DNA of 64,000 bases from Salinimicrobium soli (GCF_048323655.1 NZ_JBLUWW010000003.1:248001-312000), one strand, 5' to 3'. Counted from the stretch's first letter, positions 17,601 through 27,630 are shown. Numbers and translations are program-made. Notes: generated by a model not told the origin, from the letters alone.

Positions 17601-18698
17601 ATGCAAAATGTTTTCCGCTTACCTGAAACTCATCCTGAATTCAGACTGAACAAGCTTTACTATTCTAATGAAGAACTGGCGGCGGTAGCCTATAGTTTAA
17701 TAAAAGAAGGTGAGCCGTACGAAGGGCATGCCGGTAATTTTTTGCTCGATTGGCTGAATGATAAAGATTACGTTGAAGTTCGCACTTCAGGTTCTACGGG
17801 CACTCCTAAAAATATCAGGATCAAAAAGCAGTTCATGATCAATAGCGCGAAAGCGACCGGCAAATTTTTTGATCTTCCTGCTCACACCACTGCTTTACAC
17901 TGCCTCCCGGCGAATTACATTGCGGGTAAAATGATGCTGGTACGGGCTATGGTCCTTGGCTGGCACCTTGACCTTGTTCTGCCAAAAGCAAATCCGCTGG
18001 ACCAGGTTTTCAAGATCTACGATTTCTGTGCGATGACTCCTTTTCAACTGGACAATTCCCTTAGCCGATTACACTTAATAAGAAAACTGATCGTAGGCGG
18101 TGGTGCTGTTTCATCGAATTTGAGTGACCTCGTACAGGGAATTAGTACCGAGGTATACGAGACCTACGGAATGACAGAAACGGTCTCACATATAGCTGCA
18201 AGGCGTATCAATCCCAAAAAAAAGGAGCAGGATCCAATCCCTTTTACAGTACTTCCGAATGTGACGGTTTCGACAGATGATCGGAATTGCCTCGTTATCA
18301 CAGCACCACAACTTTCAGAAGAGACTTTGGTAACCAATGATGTGGTTGAGCTGTTAAACGACAGATCATTTATTTGGAAGGGAAGACACGATAATGTCAT
18401 CAACTCCGGAGGGGTAAAACTGCACCCGGAAGAGATCGAAGCCAAACTGGCTCCAATAATCGCCCACCGCTTTTTTGTCACTTCACTCCCTGACCCGGCT
18501 TTGGGTGAGAAATTGGTGCTTATGGTGGAAAGTGACTTTTCGGAAACCGCTCTTAATACTCTTGAAAAGGAAATAAGAGATTGTCGCAAACTGGGCAAGT
18601 ATGAAATTCCGAAAAAGATCTATTTCGTTGAAAAATTCGAGGAAACCCCGAACGGAAAGATCCACCGGGTGAATACCTTGAAAAGTAGGATGGCCTGA
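17601..18698 (+). CDS. menE: o-Succinylbenzoate-CoA ligase, short form
   Basis: A 365-residue acyl-adenylate-forming enzyme. The P-loop TSGSTGTPK is at residues 62-70, the adenine-site motif YETYGMTETVSH near 190, and the hinge/catalytic part WKGRHDNVINSGGVKLHPEE follows. The last lysine region is PNGKIHR. It is about 100 residues shorter than typical MenE, with a trimmed N-terminal domain, as is usual in Flavobacteriia. It activates OSB to OSB-CoA. The neighbouring menC makes its substrate, which supports the assignment. Confidence 0.88.
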   Translation: MQNVFRLPETHPEFRLNKLYYSNEELAAVAYSLIKEGEPYEGHAGNFLLDWLNDKDYVEVRTSGSTGTPKNIRIKKQFMINSAKATGKFFDLPAHTTALHCLPANYIAGKMMLVRAMVLGWHLDLVLPKANPLDQVFKIYDFCAMTPFQLDNSLSRLHLIRKLIVGGGAVSSNLSDLVQGISTEVYETYGMTETVSHIAARRINPKKKEQDPIPFTVLPNVTVSTDDRNCLVITAPQLSEETLVTNDVVELLNDRSFIWKGRHDNVINSGGVKLHPEEIEAKLAPIIAHRFFVTSLPDPALGEKLVLMVESDFSETALNTLEKEIRDCRKLGKYEIPKKIYFVEKFEETPNGKIHRVNTLKSRMA

Positions 18699-18722
18699 TC
18701 AATTCCCGGAGTCATCTTACCT

Positions 18723-19145
18723 CTAGGATTCCATTTTTAGATAGTAATCCACTGAATGTTTTCCGGAGCCATAGAACAGGAAGAAAACAGTGATGATCAG
18801 CACTACCAGTGCCAGGATAAAGTTTCCCCAGACCATAGGACCAGTAAAGTTAATGATGATGGCACCCAGTAAAATGGGGATTTGAGCTATAAGGGCCCAT
18901 CGGGTGAGCAACCCAAAAGCAATCAAAGCTCCTCCTACTAAATGCGCCGGCGCTATGTAATGTATAGCGAGCATTACCCCTCCAAAACCTTTTAAAGGAC
19001 CAATTAGTTCAGTTAACATGTGGGTCTGGGAAATGAACTGTATTCCTTTGATGAAAAAGAATACCCCCAGCGCCACACGTAAAATGTCGAGTGGATAGTA
19101 CGTATGGGCATTCGCCCATTTGTTGAGAGATTTTATTGTCAGCAT
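18723..19145 (-). CDS. DoxX family membrane protein
   Basis: A 140-residue protein with four membrane helices and the DoxX pattern (RVALGVFFFIKGI at the start, HYIAPAHLVGGALIAFGLLTR in the middle). Members are linked to quinone or thiosulfate redox chemistry in some bacteria, but the function here is unknown. It converges on menE with 24 bases between the stops, and no hairpin is seen between them. Confidence 0.85.
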   Translation of the reverse strand: MLTIKSLNKWANAHTYYPLDILRVALGVFFFIKGIQFISQTHMLTELIGPLKGFGGVMLAIHYIAPAHLVGGALIAFGLLTRWALIAQIPILLGAIIINFTGPMVWGNFILALVVLIITVFFLFYGSGKHSVDYYLKMES

Positions 19146-19243
19146 AACCGTATGTTTTTCAGTATTAAGTTACTGAAAATAAGGTATATGCGGAAAAAAT
19201 ATGAGCTGAAATTTCCTTTTTTAAGACTACAGGAGTTAATTTT

Positions 19244-20914
19244 TTAATACAGGTTGTTGATGTGTACCGTGTCAACATAGAATTTCAGGTCATTCACTTT
19301 TACCTCTCCGGCATCTTTGAATTTTTCTTTTAATTGTTGCCATTCAGGAGTTGGGAACAGGCGAACTTCCTTATTCTTTATGCATACATCCACCGGCATT
19401 TTAAAATCGGGAACATCGGCTTTCCACCTGTAAAATAGTTTCTCGCCATCTGTCTTCAGCTGTAACTGCGGAATGTTAGTATGCCTTAAATATTGATCGA
19501 AGACAGGTTTAAGATCTATCGGAGTAGCTGCATCAAAAAAGGCTTCTGTCTGTTCTGTTTGTATCGTCTGGTGACGGAAATGTTGAGTATAATCCTTCAA
19601 CGTTTTCCACCACAGGCTGTCATTGTCGTAAATACTTCTGATGGTATTCAATAAATTCGCCCCTTTGGGGTACATATCTCCTGACCCTTCTTTATTGACA
19701 CCATAAGGTCCGATCATTGGAATGTCATTCATGATATTTTGCTGAAGACCTCGCAGGTATTCAAGAGCTTCCTCTTTTCCCCAGCGGCATTCAATGTAAA
19801 CAGCTTCAGAATAGGTAGTGAAACCTTCATGCAGCCACATATCGGCAATATCAGCGGCGGTAAGGCTGTTGCCATACCATTCATGGCCAGATTCATGGAT
19901 GATGATGAAATCCCATTTTAATCCGATTCCGGTGCCGCTCAGGTCGGTTCCCCGATAGCCCATTTTATAGCCATTTCCATAAGCCACGGCACTTTGGTGT
20001 TCCATTCCCAGGTACGGAGTTTCTATTAGTTTAAATCCGTCTTCCTCGAAAGGATAAGGCCCAAGCTTTTCGTAGAAACAAGCCATCATATCTTTGACCT
20101 CTGCAAATTGTTCTTTTGCTTTTTCAAGGTTGTATGGCAGCACATAATAATCGAGGTCCAGATCTTGGTATTTATCGCTGAAGTGCACATAATTCCCAAT
20201 ATTCAGCATTACGTTGTAATTGTTGATGGGACTGTTCACCTTCCAGTTCCACTGGGTGTAGCCATTTCCAAGGTCTTTTTTTGCAAGGAATCTCCCATTG
20301 GAAACATTCATCAAATCATTCGGAACAGCCGCCTCAATAAGAACTTCTTCAGGTTCGTCGCTTTGGTGATCTTTATTCGGATACCACAAACTGGCTCCCG
20401 TTCCCTGTACCGCAATTCCTATCCATGGATTTCCCTCTTTATCTTGGGTAAACACGAAACCTCCATCCCAGGGTGCATTCCTGGCTATCACAGGGTAACC
20501 CGAATAATAGAATTGTAGAGAATCGATTTTTTGGTCGCGAACGGAAGGATCCATATCAATAAAGACCGCGTTGTACCTCCTCGTATAATTTAATTTTTGA
20601 CCCCGGTACAGAATAGAATCTACTGCCATGTTGGCAAAGAGGTCGATCTGCATTACCGGAAGATCCTCCTCAGCTTTAAATGTAATGGTATTGCTTCCGG
20701 AGATATATTTTTCTGCGGGATCTACCTTCACGTTCAGGTGATATTTAAGCACATCAAAATTGCGTTCGGGTCGCAGGGAACCCCTCAGGGTATCTGCTTC
20801 TGTATAAGTTTTCTTGTGGCTTAATACCTGCCCTTTTATGGGTGAAATAGTTATAAAAGCGAAAAAAATAAAGAGGGTGAAAAATCGCATTTTTGAGGCT
20901 GTAGGATTTTGCAT
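19244..20914 (-). CDS. M1 family metallopeptidase, exported
   Basis: A 556-residue M1 peptidase. A signal peptide with its core at residues 10-26 is present; a second possible ATG at 20890 would begin MRFFTLF. The zinc site is HESGHEWYG and the third ligand lies in WLHEGFTTYSE, preceded by the GMEH exopeptidase-type motif. It lacks the long helical C-terminal domain of the M1 protein at 181. It shares direction with the carboxylase gene at 20959-22587, whose stop is 44 bases upstream of this start. Confidence 0.9.
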   Translation of the reverse strand: MQNPTASKMRFFTLFIFFAFITISPIKGQVLSHKKTYTEADTLRGSLRPERNFDVLKYHLNVKVDPAEKYISGSNTITFKAEEDLPVMQIDLFANMAVDSILYRGQKLNYTRRYNAVFIDMDPSVRDQKIDSLQFYYSGYPVIARNAPWDGGFVFTQDKEGNPWIGIAVQGTGASLWYPNKDHQSDEPEEVLIEAAVPNDLMNVSNGRFLAKKDLGNGYTQWNWKVNSPINNYNVMLNIGNYVHFSDKYQDLDLDYYVLPYNLEKAKEQFAEVKDMMACFYEKLGPYPFEEDGFKLIETPYLGMEHQSAVAYGNGYKMGYRGTDLSGTGIGLKWDFIIIHESGHEWYGNSLTAADIADMWLHEGFTTYSEAVYIECRWGKEEALEYLRGLQQNIMNDIPMIGPYGVNKEGSGDMYPKGANLLNTIRSIYDNDSLWWKTLKDYTQHFRHQTIQTEQTEAFFDAATPIDLKPVFDQYLRHTNIPQLQLKTDGEKLFYRWKADVPDFKMPVDVCIKNKEVRLFPTPEWQQLKEKFKDAGEVKVNDLKFYVDTVHINNLY

Positions 20915-20958
20915 TCCGAGTAATAATTATTTCAATTCAATTTTTCAAAAAGCCTTTT

Positions 20959-22587
20959 TTAGGTCTGAATAACGCCCAGGTTAAAATCTTTTTCAATAGG
21001 AGCGTGGTTAGCGGCTTCGATTCCGGTGGAGATCCATTTCCTTGTGTCCAGCGGATCTATAACAGCATCGGTCCATAAATGGGCTGCGGAATAATACGCA
21101 GAAGTTTGTTTGTCATAGCGGGCCTTGATCTGATCGAAGACTTCTTTTTCCTTTTCAGCATCTACCTTTTGGCCTTTTTTCTCCATTGAAGCCGTTTCGA
21201 TCTGCGCCAGTACTTTTGCGGCCTGGGTTCCTCCCATTACAGCAAGTTCGGCACTTGGCCAGGCGAAAATGAGACGTGGATCATAGGCTTTTCCGCACAT
21301 GGCATAATTCCCGGCTCCGTAGGAGTTCCCGATGATAACGGTGAATTTTGGTACAACAGAATTACTTACCGCATTTACCATTTTTGCCCCGTCTTTGATG
21401 ATTCCGCCGTGTTCGCTCTTACTTCCCACCATGAACCCGGTAACATCCTGCAGAAAGACAAGGGGTATTTTCTTCTGATTGCAGTTCGCTATAAAACGGG
21501 TGGCCTTGTCAGCTGAATCTGAGTAGATCACTCCGCCAAACTGCATCTCTTTCTTTTTGGTCTTAACGATCTTTCGTTGATTTGCTACAATTCCCACAGC
21601 CCAACCATCAATGCGGGCATAACCTGTAATAATGGTCTTTCCGTAGCCTTCCTTGTATTCCTGGAATTCAGAATTGTCAACCAACCTGGCTATGATCTCT
21701 TGCATGTCGTACTGCTCATTGCGCTGCTTCGGAAGGATTCCGTAGATATCCTGCGGATCTTTGGCCGGTTTCTTAGGATCTTTTCTGTTGAAACCTGCCT
21801 TGTCATAATCTCCGATCTTATCTATCAATCCGCGGATGGTATCCAGAGCATCTTTGTCATCTTTAGCTTTATAATCCGTTACCCCCGAAATCTCGCTGTG
21901 AGTGGTCGCCCCGCCAAGAGTTTCATTATCGATGGATTCGCCTATGGCAGCTTTTACAAGGTAACTTCCGGCGAGGAAAATACTTCCGGTTTTATCCACG
22001 ATAAGAGCTTCATCACTCATTATTGGTAGGTATGCACCTCCCGCAACACAACTTCCCATAACGGCAGAGATCTGGGTGATCCCCATACTGCTCATGACGG
22101 CGTTATTTCTAAAGATCCTTCCGAAGTGTTCTTTATCCGGAAATATCTCATCCTGCATGGGCAGATAAACTCCGGCCGAATCTACCAGGTAGATAATCGG
22201 TAATCTATTTTCCATGGCGATCTCCTGCGCCCTCAGGTTCTTTTTGGCGGTAATAGGAAACCAGGCTCCGGCCTTTACCGTAGCGTCATTGGCTACCACG
22301 ATACACTGTTTACCTGAAACCTTTCCTATTTTGACCACAACACCTCCGCTAGGGCAACCGCCGTGTTCTTTATACATTCCATCGCCGGCAAAGGCTCCAA
22401 TCTCTATAGCATTTTCAGGACTGTCCAGCAGGTAATCAATTCGCTCCCTGGCAGTCATTTTTCCTTTCTTGTGTTGCTTTTCGATCCGTTTTTCGCCGCC
22501 CCCCAACTTTACTGCCTTCAGCCTTTCTTTAAGGTCTGAAACCAGTAACTTGTTGTAATCCTCATTTTTATTGAATTCAATATCCAT
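20959..22587 (-). CDS. Acyl-CoA carboxylase beta (carboxyltransferase) subunit
   Basis: A 542-residue biotin-dependent carboxyltransferase of the propionyl-/methylcrotonyl-CoA carboxylase beta type. The N-terminal crotonase-like half shows GKMTARERI and the oxyanion-type SCVAGGAYLP segment. The C-terminal half has DVTGFMVG and the GNSYGAGNYAMCGKAYDP segment typical of methylcrotonyl-CoA carboxylase. The biotin carboxylase partner is not adjacent. The length equals the family norm. Substrate (propionyl versus methylcrotonyl) cannot be fixed from sequence alone. Confidence 0.9.
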   Translation of the reverse strand: MDIEFNKNEDYNKLLVSDLKERLKAVKLGGGEKRIEKQHKKGKMTARERIDYLLDSPENAIEIGAFAGDGMYKEHGGCPSGGVVVKIGKVSGKQCIVVANDATVKAGAWFPITAKKNLRAQEIAMENRLPIIYLVDSAGVYLPMQDEIFPDKEHFGRIFRNNAVMSSMGITQISAVMGSCVAGGAYLPIMSDEALIVDKTGSIFLAGSYLVKAAIGESIDNETLGGATTHSEISGVTDYKAKDDKDALDTIRGLIDKIGDYDKAGFNRKDPKKPAKDPQDIYGILPKQRNEQYDMQEIIARLVDNSEFQEYKEGYGKTIITGYARIDGWAVGIVANQRKIVKTKKKEMQFGGVIYSDSADKATRFIANCNQKKIPLVFLQDVTGFMVGSKSEHGGIIKDGAKMVNAVSNSVVPKFTVIIGNSYGAGNYAMCGKAYDPRLIFAWPSAELAVMGGTQAAKVLAQIETASMEKKGQKVDAEKEKEVFDQIKARYDKQTSAYYSAAHLWTDAVIDPLDTRKWISTGIEAANHAPIEKDFNLGVIQT

Positions 22588-22833
22588 TCTGTAGTCTAAT
22601 ATCTTTGGTTAGGTTTTTCTTTCTTCTGAAAAGATCCCGGTTAGCAGGATTTTCGAGGTGGTTGCTAAAATACAAAAACCCACGAACTATCTTTATTTTC
22701 AGAAAAACTTAAAAATGCGATATTTATCATAAAGGCCGTTTCATTATATGTGTATTTTAGCCGCCGAATTAGTGACAACAGCTTCAAAGTATTTTCTGTA
22801 ACTTACATGGTAAACCAAATTAACGACCGAAAA

Positions 22834-23013
22834 ATGGGAATGAACAAAAATGGAATATGTGCCTGGGCTTCTTTTTGTATGCTTTTGGTGGGAATCGCCC
22901 TGGTTTTGTTGGGGGTTCTTAAATACAAAGAATATGCGATCGGTTTTTCAACCGTGGGAATAGGCTTCTTTGTGATGTCCTGGGCTTTTAATGCGTTGAA
23001 AGGAAGGGTGTAA
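22834..23013 (+). CDS. Small membrane protein of the CAL67264 family
   Basis: The start chosen at 22834 gives 59 residues beginning MGMNKNGICAWASF; a longer reading from 22750 adds a non-conserved leader, and Met at 22840 is an alternative. Two hydrophobic segments (about 9-27 and 36-52) flank a short charged turn. It resembles the CAL67264 small membrane family of Flavobacteriia, whose function is unknown. It has its own terminator immediately downstream. Confidence 0.75.
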   Translation: MGMNKNGICAWASFCMLLVGIALVLLGVLKYKEYAIGFSTVGIGFFVMSWAFNALKGRV

Positions 23014-23035
23014 ATCAACATCTTCTTAGCAATAC

Positions 23036-23064
23036 AAAGGGTTGAATTTTTCAACCCTTTTTTT
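23036..23064 (+). terminator. Rho-independent terminator after the CAL67264-type gene
   Basis: AAAGGGTTGA at 23036-23045 pairs perfectly with TCAACCCTTT at 23051-23060; the loop is 3-5 bases and a T run continues to 23064. It lies 22 bases after the stop codon. Confidence 0.9.
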
Positions 23065-23108
23065 ATGCTTTGGAATGTTCTAAATTTAAGGGAATCAAAA
23101 ACTGAAAA

Positions 23109-23579
23109 ATGAAAGAACTGAAGAAAATTGTGGCTCAACATTTAAAAGGAGGCCATGCCTTTATGCCGGTAGATGACATGCTTGAGAAAATTCCTTTCAA
23201 TAAGATCGGTATCAGTCCCGTGGGACTGCCTTATTCCTTTTATGAGCTCTTTTCTCATATGCAGTTCGCTCAAAATGATATTCTGGATTACTGCCTCCGG
23301 AAAGATTATAAGGAGGCAAAATGGCCGGATGATTATTGGCCCGGCAAGGTAGCCCCGGAAAATGAGCAAGAATGGGAGCAGTTAAAAAAGGCCTTTTTTG
23401 AGGACCGTAAAGCGCTGGAAGAATTGTTGACTTCTGAAGATTCCACGCTTATAGATCCTGTTCCTTCCAACCCTCAGCACAGCCTTATGCGTGAAGTTTT
23501 GCTCGTAATTGAACACACCGCCTATCACAGCGGACAGCTGTTGATCCTGCTGAGACACCTCGGATTGCATTCTTCTTAA
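23109..23579 (+). CDS. DinB family protein
   Basis: A 156-residue four-helix-bundle protein of the DinB/YfiT superfamily. Likely metal-site histidines occur in FSHMQFAQND and in the C-terminal IEHTAYHSGQLLILL helix. Related proteins are putative metal-dependent thiol S-transferases, including bacillithiol-using ones in other phyla. That is of interest because bshB1 is in this window, but the substrate is not shown. The gene is monocistronic, between a terminator and ettA. Confidence 0.85.
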   Translation: MKELKKIVAQHLKGGHAFMPVDDMLEKIPFNKIGISPVGLPYSFYELFSHMQFAQNDILDYCLRKDYKEAKWPDDYWPGKVAPENEQEWEQLKKAFFEDRKALEELLTSEDSTLIDPVPSNPQHSLMREVLLVIEHTAYHSGQLLILLRHLGLHSS

Positions 23580-23690
23580 AAATGCCTTTTTTGGAAGATT
23601 AAAATTCTGATATTTGCACTACAAATTTTATTGCGTCTCATTTTATATTTAACTGATAATGAGGTGCTCAAAATAATATAAACACATATT

Positions 23691-25382
23691 ATGGCAGACG
23701 ATAAAAAAGTAATTTTTTCCATGTCCGGTCTTACCAAGACCTATCAGGGAGCTAACACCCCGGTCCTAAAGAATATTTATCTCAGCTTTTTCTACGGAGC
23801 CAAGATCGGTATCCTTGGATTGAATGGATCCGGAAAATCCACCTTGTTGCGCATTATTGCGGGGGAAGAGAAGAATTACCAGGGAGATGTTGTTTTTGCG
23901 CCGGGATATACAGTTGGATACCTTGAGCAGGAACCAAAATTAGACGAAGACAAGACCGTTCTGGAAGTAGTAAAAGAAGGAGCTGCAGAGACTGTGGCTA
24001 TTCTGGAAGAGTACAACAAGATCAATGATATGTTTGGTCTTCCCGAAGTTTATGAAGATCCTGATAAGATGCAGAAGCTTATGGACAAGCAAGCTGAACT
24101 GCAGGACAAGATCGATGCCAGTAATGCCTGGGAACTGGACACCAAGCTGGAGATCGCAATGGATGCACTCCGCACCCCGGAATCTGACAAAAAAATAAGT
24201 GTACTTTCCGGAGGTGAAAGACGCAGGGTGGCTCTTTGTCGTCTCCTATTACAGGAGCCGGATGTATTGCTACTCGATGAGCCAACCAACCACCTCGATG
24301 CGGAATCTGTATTGTGGCTGGAGCACCATTTACAACAGTACAAAGGAACTGTGATCGCGGTTACTCACGACCGTTACTTCCTCGATAATGTTGCAGGATG
24401 GATCCTGGAATTGGACAGGGGAGAAGGTATTCCATGGAAAGGAAATTATTCCTCCTGGCTTGATCAAAAATCGAAGCGTCTTGCCCAGGAACAAAAGCAG
24501 GCCAGTAAACGTCAAAAGACCCTTGAGCGGGAGTTGGAGTGGTCACGTATGGCGCCTAAAGGACGACATGCCAAGCAAAAAGCCCGTTTGAACAACTACG
24601 ATAAACTGCTTAGCCAGGATCAAAAGAAGATGGACGAACAACTGGAGATCTATATTCCAAATGGTCCACGTCTTGGTACCAATGTGATTGAAGCAAAGGG
24701 AGTAAGTAAAGCTTTTGGCGACAAATTGCTTTATGAAGATCTCAACTTTAAGCTGCCTCAAGCTGGAATTGTTGGTATAATTGGTCCTAACGGGGCTGGT
24801 AAGACCACTATTTTTAAAATGATCATGGGTGAGGAAAAACCTGATAAAGGAAGCTTTGAGGTGGGTGATACCGCTAAGATCGCTTATGTGGATCAAAGCC
24901 ACTCTAATATAGATCAGGAAAAAACAATCTGGCAGAACTTCAGTGATGAGCAGGAACTTATCATGATGGGCGGCCGGCAGGTTAATTCAAGGGCTTATTT
25001 AAGCCGCTTCAATTTCAGCGGAAGTGAACAGAACAAGAAAGTGAGCATGCTTTCGGGAGGAGAAAGAAACCGACTACACCTGGCCATGACGCTGAAAGAG
25101 GAAGGAAACGTTTTACTGCTGGATGAGCCTACCAACGACCTGGATGTGAACACGCTTAGGGCTTTGGAAGAAGGTCTTGAGAACTTTGCAGGTTGTGCGG
25201 TGATCATCTCTCACGACCGTTGGTTCATGGACAGGGTTTGTACCCATATCCTTGCCTTTGAAGGAGATTCGCAAGTATATTTCTTTGAAGGAAGTTTCTC
25301 GGAATATGAAGAAAACAAGAAGAAACGTTTGGGAGGAGATATCACACCAAAAAGGATCAAATACAAGAAACTGGTTAGATAA
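23691..25382 (+). CDS. ettA: Energy-dependent translational throttle protein EttA (ABC-F)
   Basis: A 563-residue ABC-F protein with two ATPase domains and no membrane part. Domain 1 has GLNGSGKST, LSGGERRRVAL and LLLDEPTNHLD; domain 2 has GPNGAGKTT, LSGGERNRLHL and LLLDEPTNDLD. The linker with WSRMAPKGRHAKQKAR and the arm region match EttA, which senses the ADP/ATP ratio at the ribosomal E site. Length fits the family. Confidence 0.93.
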   Translation: MADDKKVIFSMSGLTKTYQGANTPVLKNIYLSFFYGAKIGILGLNGSGKSTLLRIIAGEEKNYQGDVVFAPGYTVGYLEQEPKLDEDKTVLEVVKEGAAETVAILEEYNKINDMFGLPEVYEDPDKMQKLMDKQAELQDKIDASNAWELDTKLEIAMDALRTPESDKKISVLSGGERRRVALCRLLLQEPDVLLLDEPTNHLDAESVLWLEHHLQQYKGTVIAVTHDRYFLDNVAGWILELDRGEGIPWKGNYSSWLDQKSKRLAQEQKQASKRQKTLERELEWSRMAPKGRHAKQKARLNNYDKLLSQDQKKMDEQLEIYIPNGPRLGTNVIEAKGVSKAFGDKLLYEDLNFKLPQAGIVGIIGPNGAGKTTIFKMIMGEEKPDKGSFEVGDTAKIAYVDQSHSNIDQEKTIWQNFSDEQELIMMGGRQVNSRAYLSRFNFSGSEQNKKVSMLSGGERNRLHLAMTLKEEGNVLLLDEPTNDLDVNTLRALEEGLENFAGCAVIISHDRWFMDRVCTHILAFEGDSQVYFFEGSFSEYEENKKKRLGGDITPKRIKYKKLVR

Positions 25383-25403
25383 GTTTCTCCAAGATTAAAT
25401 TTT

Positions 25404-25436
25404 AAAAAGCTGAAGTCTCTGATTTCAGCTTTTTTA
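25404..25436. terminator. Bidirectional terminator between ettA and the DUF2254 gene
   Basis: AAAAAGCTGAA at 25404-25414 pairs perfectly with TTCAGCTTTTT at 25424-25434 around a 9-base loop. A run on one side and T run on the other let it serve both convergent genes (ettA ends at 25382, the leftward gene ends at 25449). Confidence 0.88.
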
Positions 25437-25448
25437 TTTTAATCCTTT

Positions 25449-26741
25449 TCAATCCCGGTGTAGTTCTAGCTTCTGTGCCAATCTGTCCAGGATCTCTAGA
25501 TCTTTTCGATTATCCAGCATATTTTCTGCATCATCTAACAGGCGCCCCGCTTCCCTTTTTAGGCATTCATAATAGTCCTCTTTTGCAGCCTTCTGGCTTT
25601 GCAGGTAAAAGAACATGGTTCCTAACTTCCGGACAACAATGATATCTTGTTTACAGTAGGTTCTTATGGATGCCAAAACATTATAAAGCAGGTCCTCAAA
25701 CGTCACAGTGGTCACCTTAATGTAAACCTTATCATCTTTGGTAATGAAGCTTTCATCATTTTTAAGCATGCGCAGGCGGAAAAGTTCGGTAAGGTAATCT
25801 ATGGCATTTAGTGCAGTTCCGGGATCATTGATTCCTGGAGACATGGCTTTGGCAATTACTTCAGTGATCTGTTTAAAAGCGAGAACATAATTGTTGGAAA
25901 CCAGTTCTTCCCTTGAAAAATGAAAATAATTGAGCAGCGTACTTACTTCATCTTCTGTCAATTCTTTCTTTGACCTTATCAGTGGAATCCCTTCGAGCAC
26001 AAACATTCCCTTGACAGGAATGACTTCAATGAGAGTTTCATTTTCCTTGCAGAAATTCAAGACAGCTTCAGTAGAAAAGTCCTGAAAATATCCGCTTTTT
26101 TCAGTGAGATATTCGTGCCAGTTCTCGGTCTCAGGGAAATGAAGTTCTTCCTTTTCTTCATTTTTTAGAAGTTTTTGCATGGTGCTTTCCGCAGAAAGAA
26201 AGATCCTGTCAAGGATATGCGTGATCTGTATGCTCTGGGAAATATTGTGGATAAAGTAGATGAAAGAGTAAAAGCAGGCTACGGTGAATAAAATTCCCAA
26301 AAGGACCGAAAAACCAGGGATCTGGTATTGGTCTCCTGTGGGTTGAATTGAAAAAAGAATAAAAATGCAGTAAAGGATACTGGAAAGATAAATCCCAAGT
26401 ATTATCTGGTGTTTTTGATCAGAAATCAGACCCGGCAAAAGCCGTGGTGAATAGTTCGTTGAAGCCTGATTGAGCAACAGCATTACCATTGAAAAGCTGA
26501 ACACCATCATGGAAATTAATCCGGTGATACAAACACTTAAAATGGTTAAGGCAGTATCACCATTATTGAGAACCAGCACAGGTACATTCTCTATCAAATA
26601 ATGTGAGATCCCCCGTTCTTCAAGGTACATCATGATGAAGGCGAACAGCAAGCCGCAAAGTGCCAGCAGGGTGGGATAAAAGATGATCTTACTTTTTATC
26701 TGCCGGTAATAGGAATCTATTTTGGAAAAAATGACGGTCAT
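25449..26741 (-). CDS. DUF2254 family membrane protein
   Basis: A 430-residue protein with four N-terminal membrane helices (about residues 20-42, 64-90, 110-130 and 140-162). A large cytoplasmic domain follows, containing AMSPGINDPGTALNAIDYL, the hallmark of DUF2254. No biochemical function is established for the family. It is convergent with ettA and separated from the next leftward gene by that gene's terminator. Confidence 0.88.
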   Translation of the reverse strand: MTVIFSKIDSYYRQIKSKIIFYPTLLALCGLLFAFIMMYLEERGISHYLIENVPVLVLNNGDTALTILSVCITGLISMMVFSFSMVMLLLNQASTNYSPRLLPGLISDQKHQIILGIYLSSILYCIFILFSIQPTGDQYQIPGFSVLLGILFTVACFYSFIYFIHNISQSIQITHILDRIFLSAESTMQKLLKNEEKEELHFPETENWHEYLTEKSGYFQDFSTEAVLNFCKENETLIEVIPVKGMFVLEGIPLIRSKKELTEDEVSTLLNYFHFSREELVSNNYVLAFKQITEVIAKAMSPGINDPGTALNAIDYLTELFRLRMLKNDESFITKDDKVYIKVTTVTFEDLLYNVLASIRTYCKQDIIVVRKLGTMFFYLQSQKAAKEDYYECLKREAGRLLDDAENMLDNRKDLEILDRLAQKLELHRD

Positions 26742-26800
26742 TGGGCTGGTTCAGGTGTTCTAAAGTTAGAAAAATCAGAGAAATTTTTACAGGTAAGCAA

Positions 26801-26822
26801 AAGAAAACCCGCCTAAGCGGGT
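26801..26822 (-). terminator. Terminator of the MBL-fold lipoprotein gene
   Basis: ACCCGC at 26807-26812 pairs with GCGGGT at 26817-26822 (loop CTAA). The A-rich stretch before it gives an interrupted U tract on the minus strand. It lies 11 bases past the stop at 26833; the short stem lowers confidence. Confidence 0.65.
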
Positions 26823-26832
26823 CTCATAAATT

Positions 26833-27630
26833 TTATTCAGAATCATTTGGATACCATTCGGTGAGAACAACCTCTATGTCTTCATTTCCCTTATTGACAA
26901 GTTCCTTGAATTTCTGCACATCAGATTTCCCGCCTTTTCCGCGGTAATGATATGGGTATACCTTATGCGGTGCAAAAGCAAGAACCCCTTCTGCGGCCTT
27001 CTCTACAGTCATTGTATAAGGAAGATTCATGGGAACTAAAGCGACATCGATATTCTCCAGGTTCCTCATCTCCGGAATATCTTCGGTATCACCTGCAATA
27101 TAGAGTCGTTTTCCGTTCTTTTCGATCACATAACCGTTTCCTCGGCCTTTTACGTGAAAATCTTTAGCTTCCTCGCGAAGGTTATACATAGGAATAGCTT
27201 TTATCGAAAATCCGTTTTGGTCGATGGTCTCATCATTGTTCAAAACAAGGAGATTGGTTGTGAGCGAATCTGGAAGTTTTTCCTTTACCGCCTGTGGCGC
27301 AATAATAATAGTAGTACCCAGATCAAGTTCTGCAAGAGTTTGTGCATCAGTATGATCCCCGTGTATATCGGTGATCAACACCAGGTCAGGCGGGCCTTGG
27401 CCTTCGAAAGCTTTTGCACCTCCCACAGGATCAAGAAATATTGTAGTGTCATCCCAGTTGATCACGGCCGTGGCATGTGAAACAGGAGTTATTTCAGGAC
27501 CGTCATCTTGGGTGGTTTGCTCCTCCATAACCGGTTCCTCTTCCAGCGCAACTTCTTCTTTTTCCTTGTTTTCAGATTTGCAACTAAAAAGAAGGGTGCT
27601 GACAAATAATAAACTCAAAAAATATCTCAT
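26833..27630 (-). CDS. MBL-fold metallo-hydrolase lipoprotein
   Basis: A 265-residue exported MBL-fold protein. The signal is MRYFLSLLFVSTLLFSC with lipid cysteine 17, followed by a Glu-rich tether (about 20-40). The metal motif is the reduced ITDIHGDHTD, later ligands are in IAGDTEDIPE and the YPYHYRGKGG segment, so it belongs with UPF0173-like hydrolases rather than true lactamases. Compare the cytoplasmic paralogue at 14846. The substrate is unknown. Confidence 0.85.
   Translation of the reverse strand: MRYFLSLLFVSTLLFSCKSENKEKEEVALEEEPVMEEQTTQDDGPEITPVSHATAVINWDDTTIFLDPVGGAKAFEGQGPPDLVLITDIHGDHTDAQTLAELDLGTTIIIAPQAVKEKLPDSLTTNLLVLNNDETIDQNGFSIKAIPMYNLREEAKDFHVKGRGNGYVIEKNGKRLYIAGDTEDIPEMRNLENIDVALVPMNLPYTMTVEKAAEGVLAFAPHKVYPYHYRGKGGKSDVQKFKELVNKGNEDIEVVLTEWYPNDSE

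Noticed and set aside
18164..18598. A 144-residue minus-strand frame inside menE
   Set aside because: Serine-rich antisense shadow over conserved MenE motifs.
21577..22029. A 150-residue plus-strand frame inside the acyl-CoA carboxylase gene
   Set aside because: Antisense to a highly conserved enzyme, with no signal of its own.
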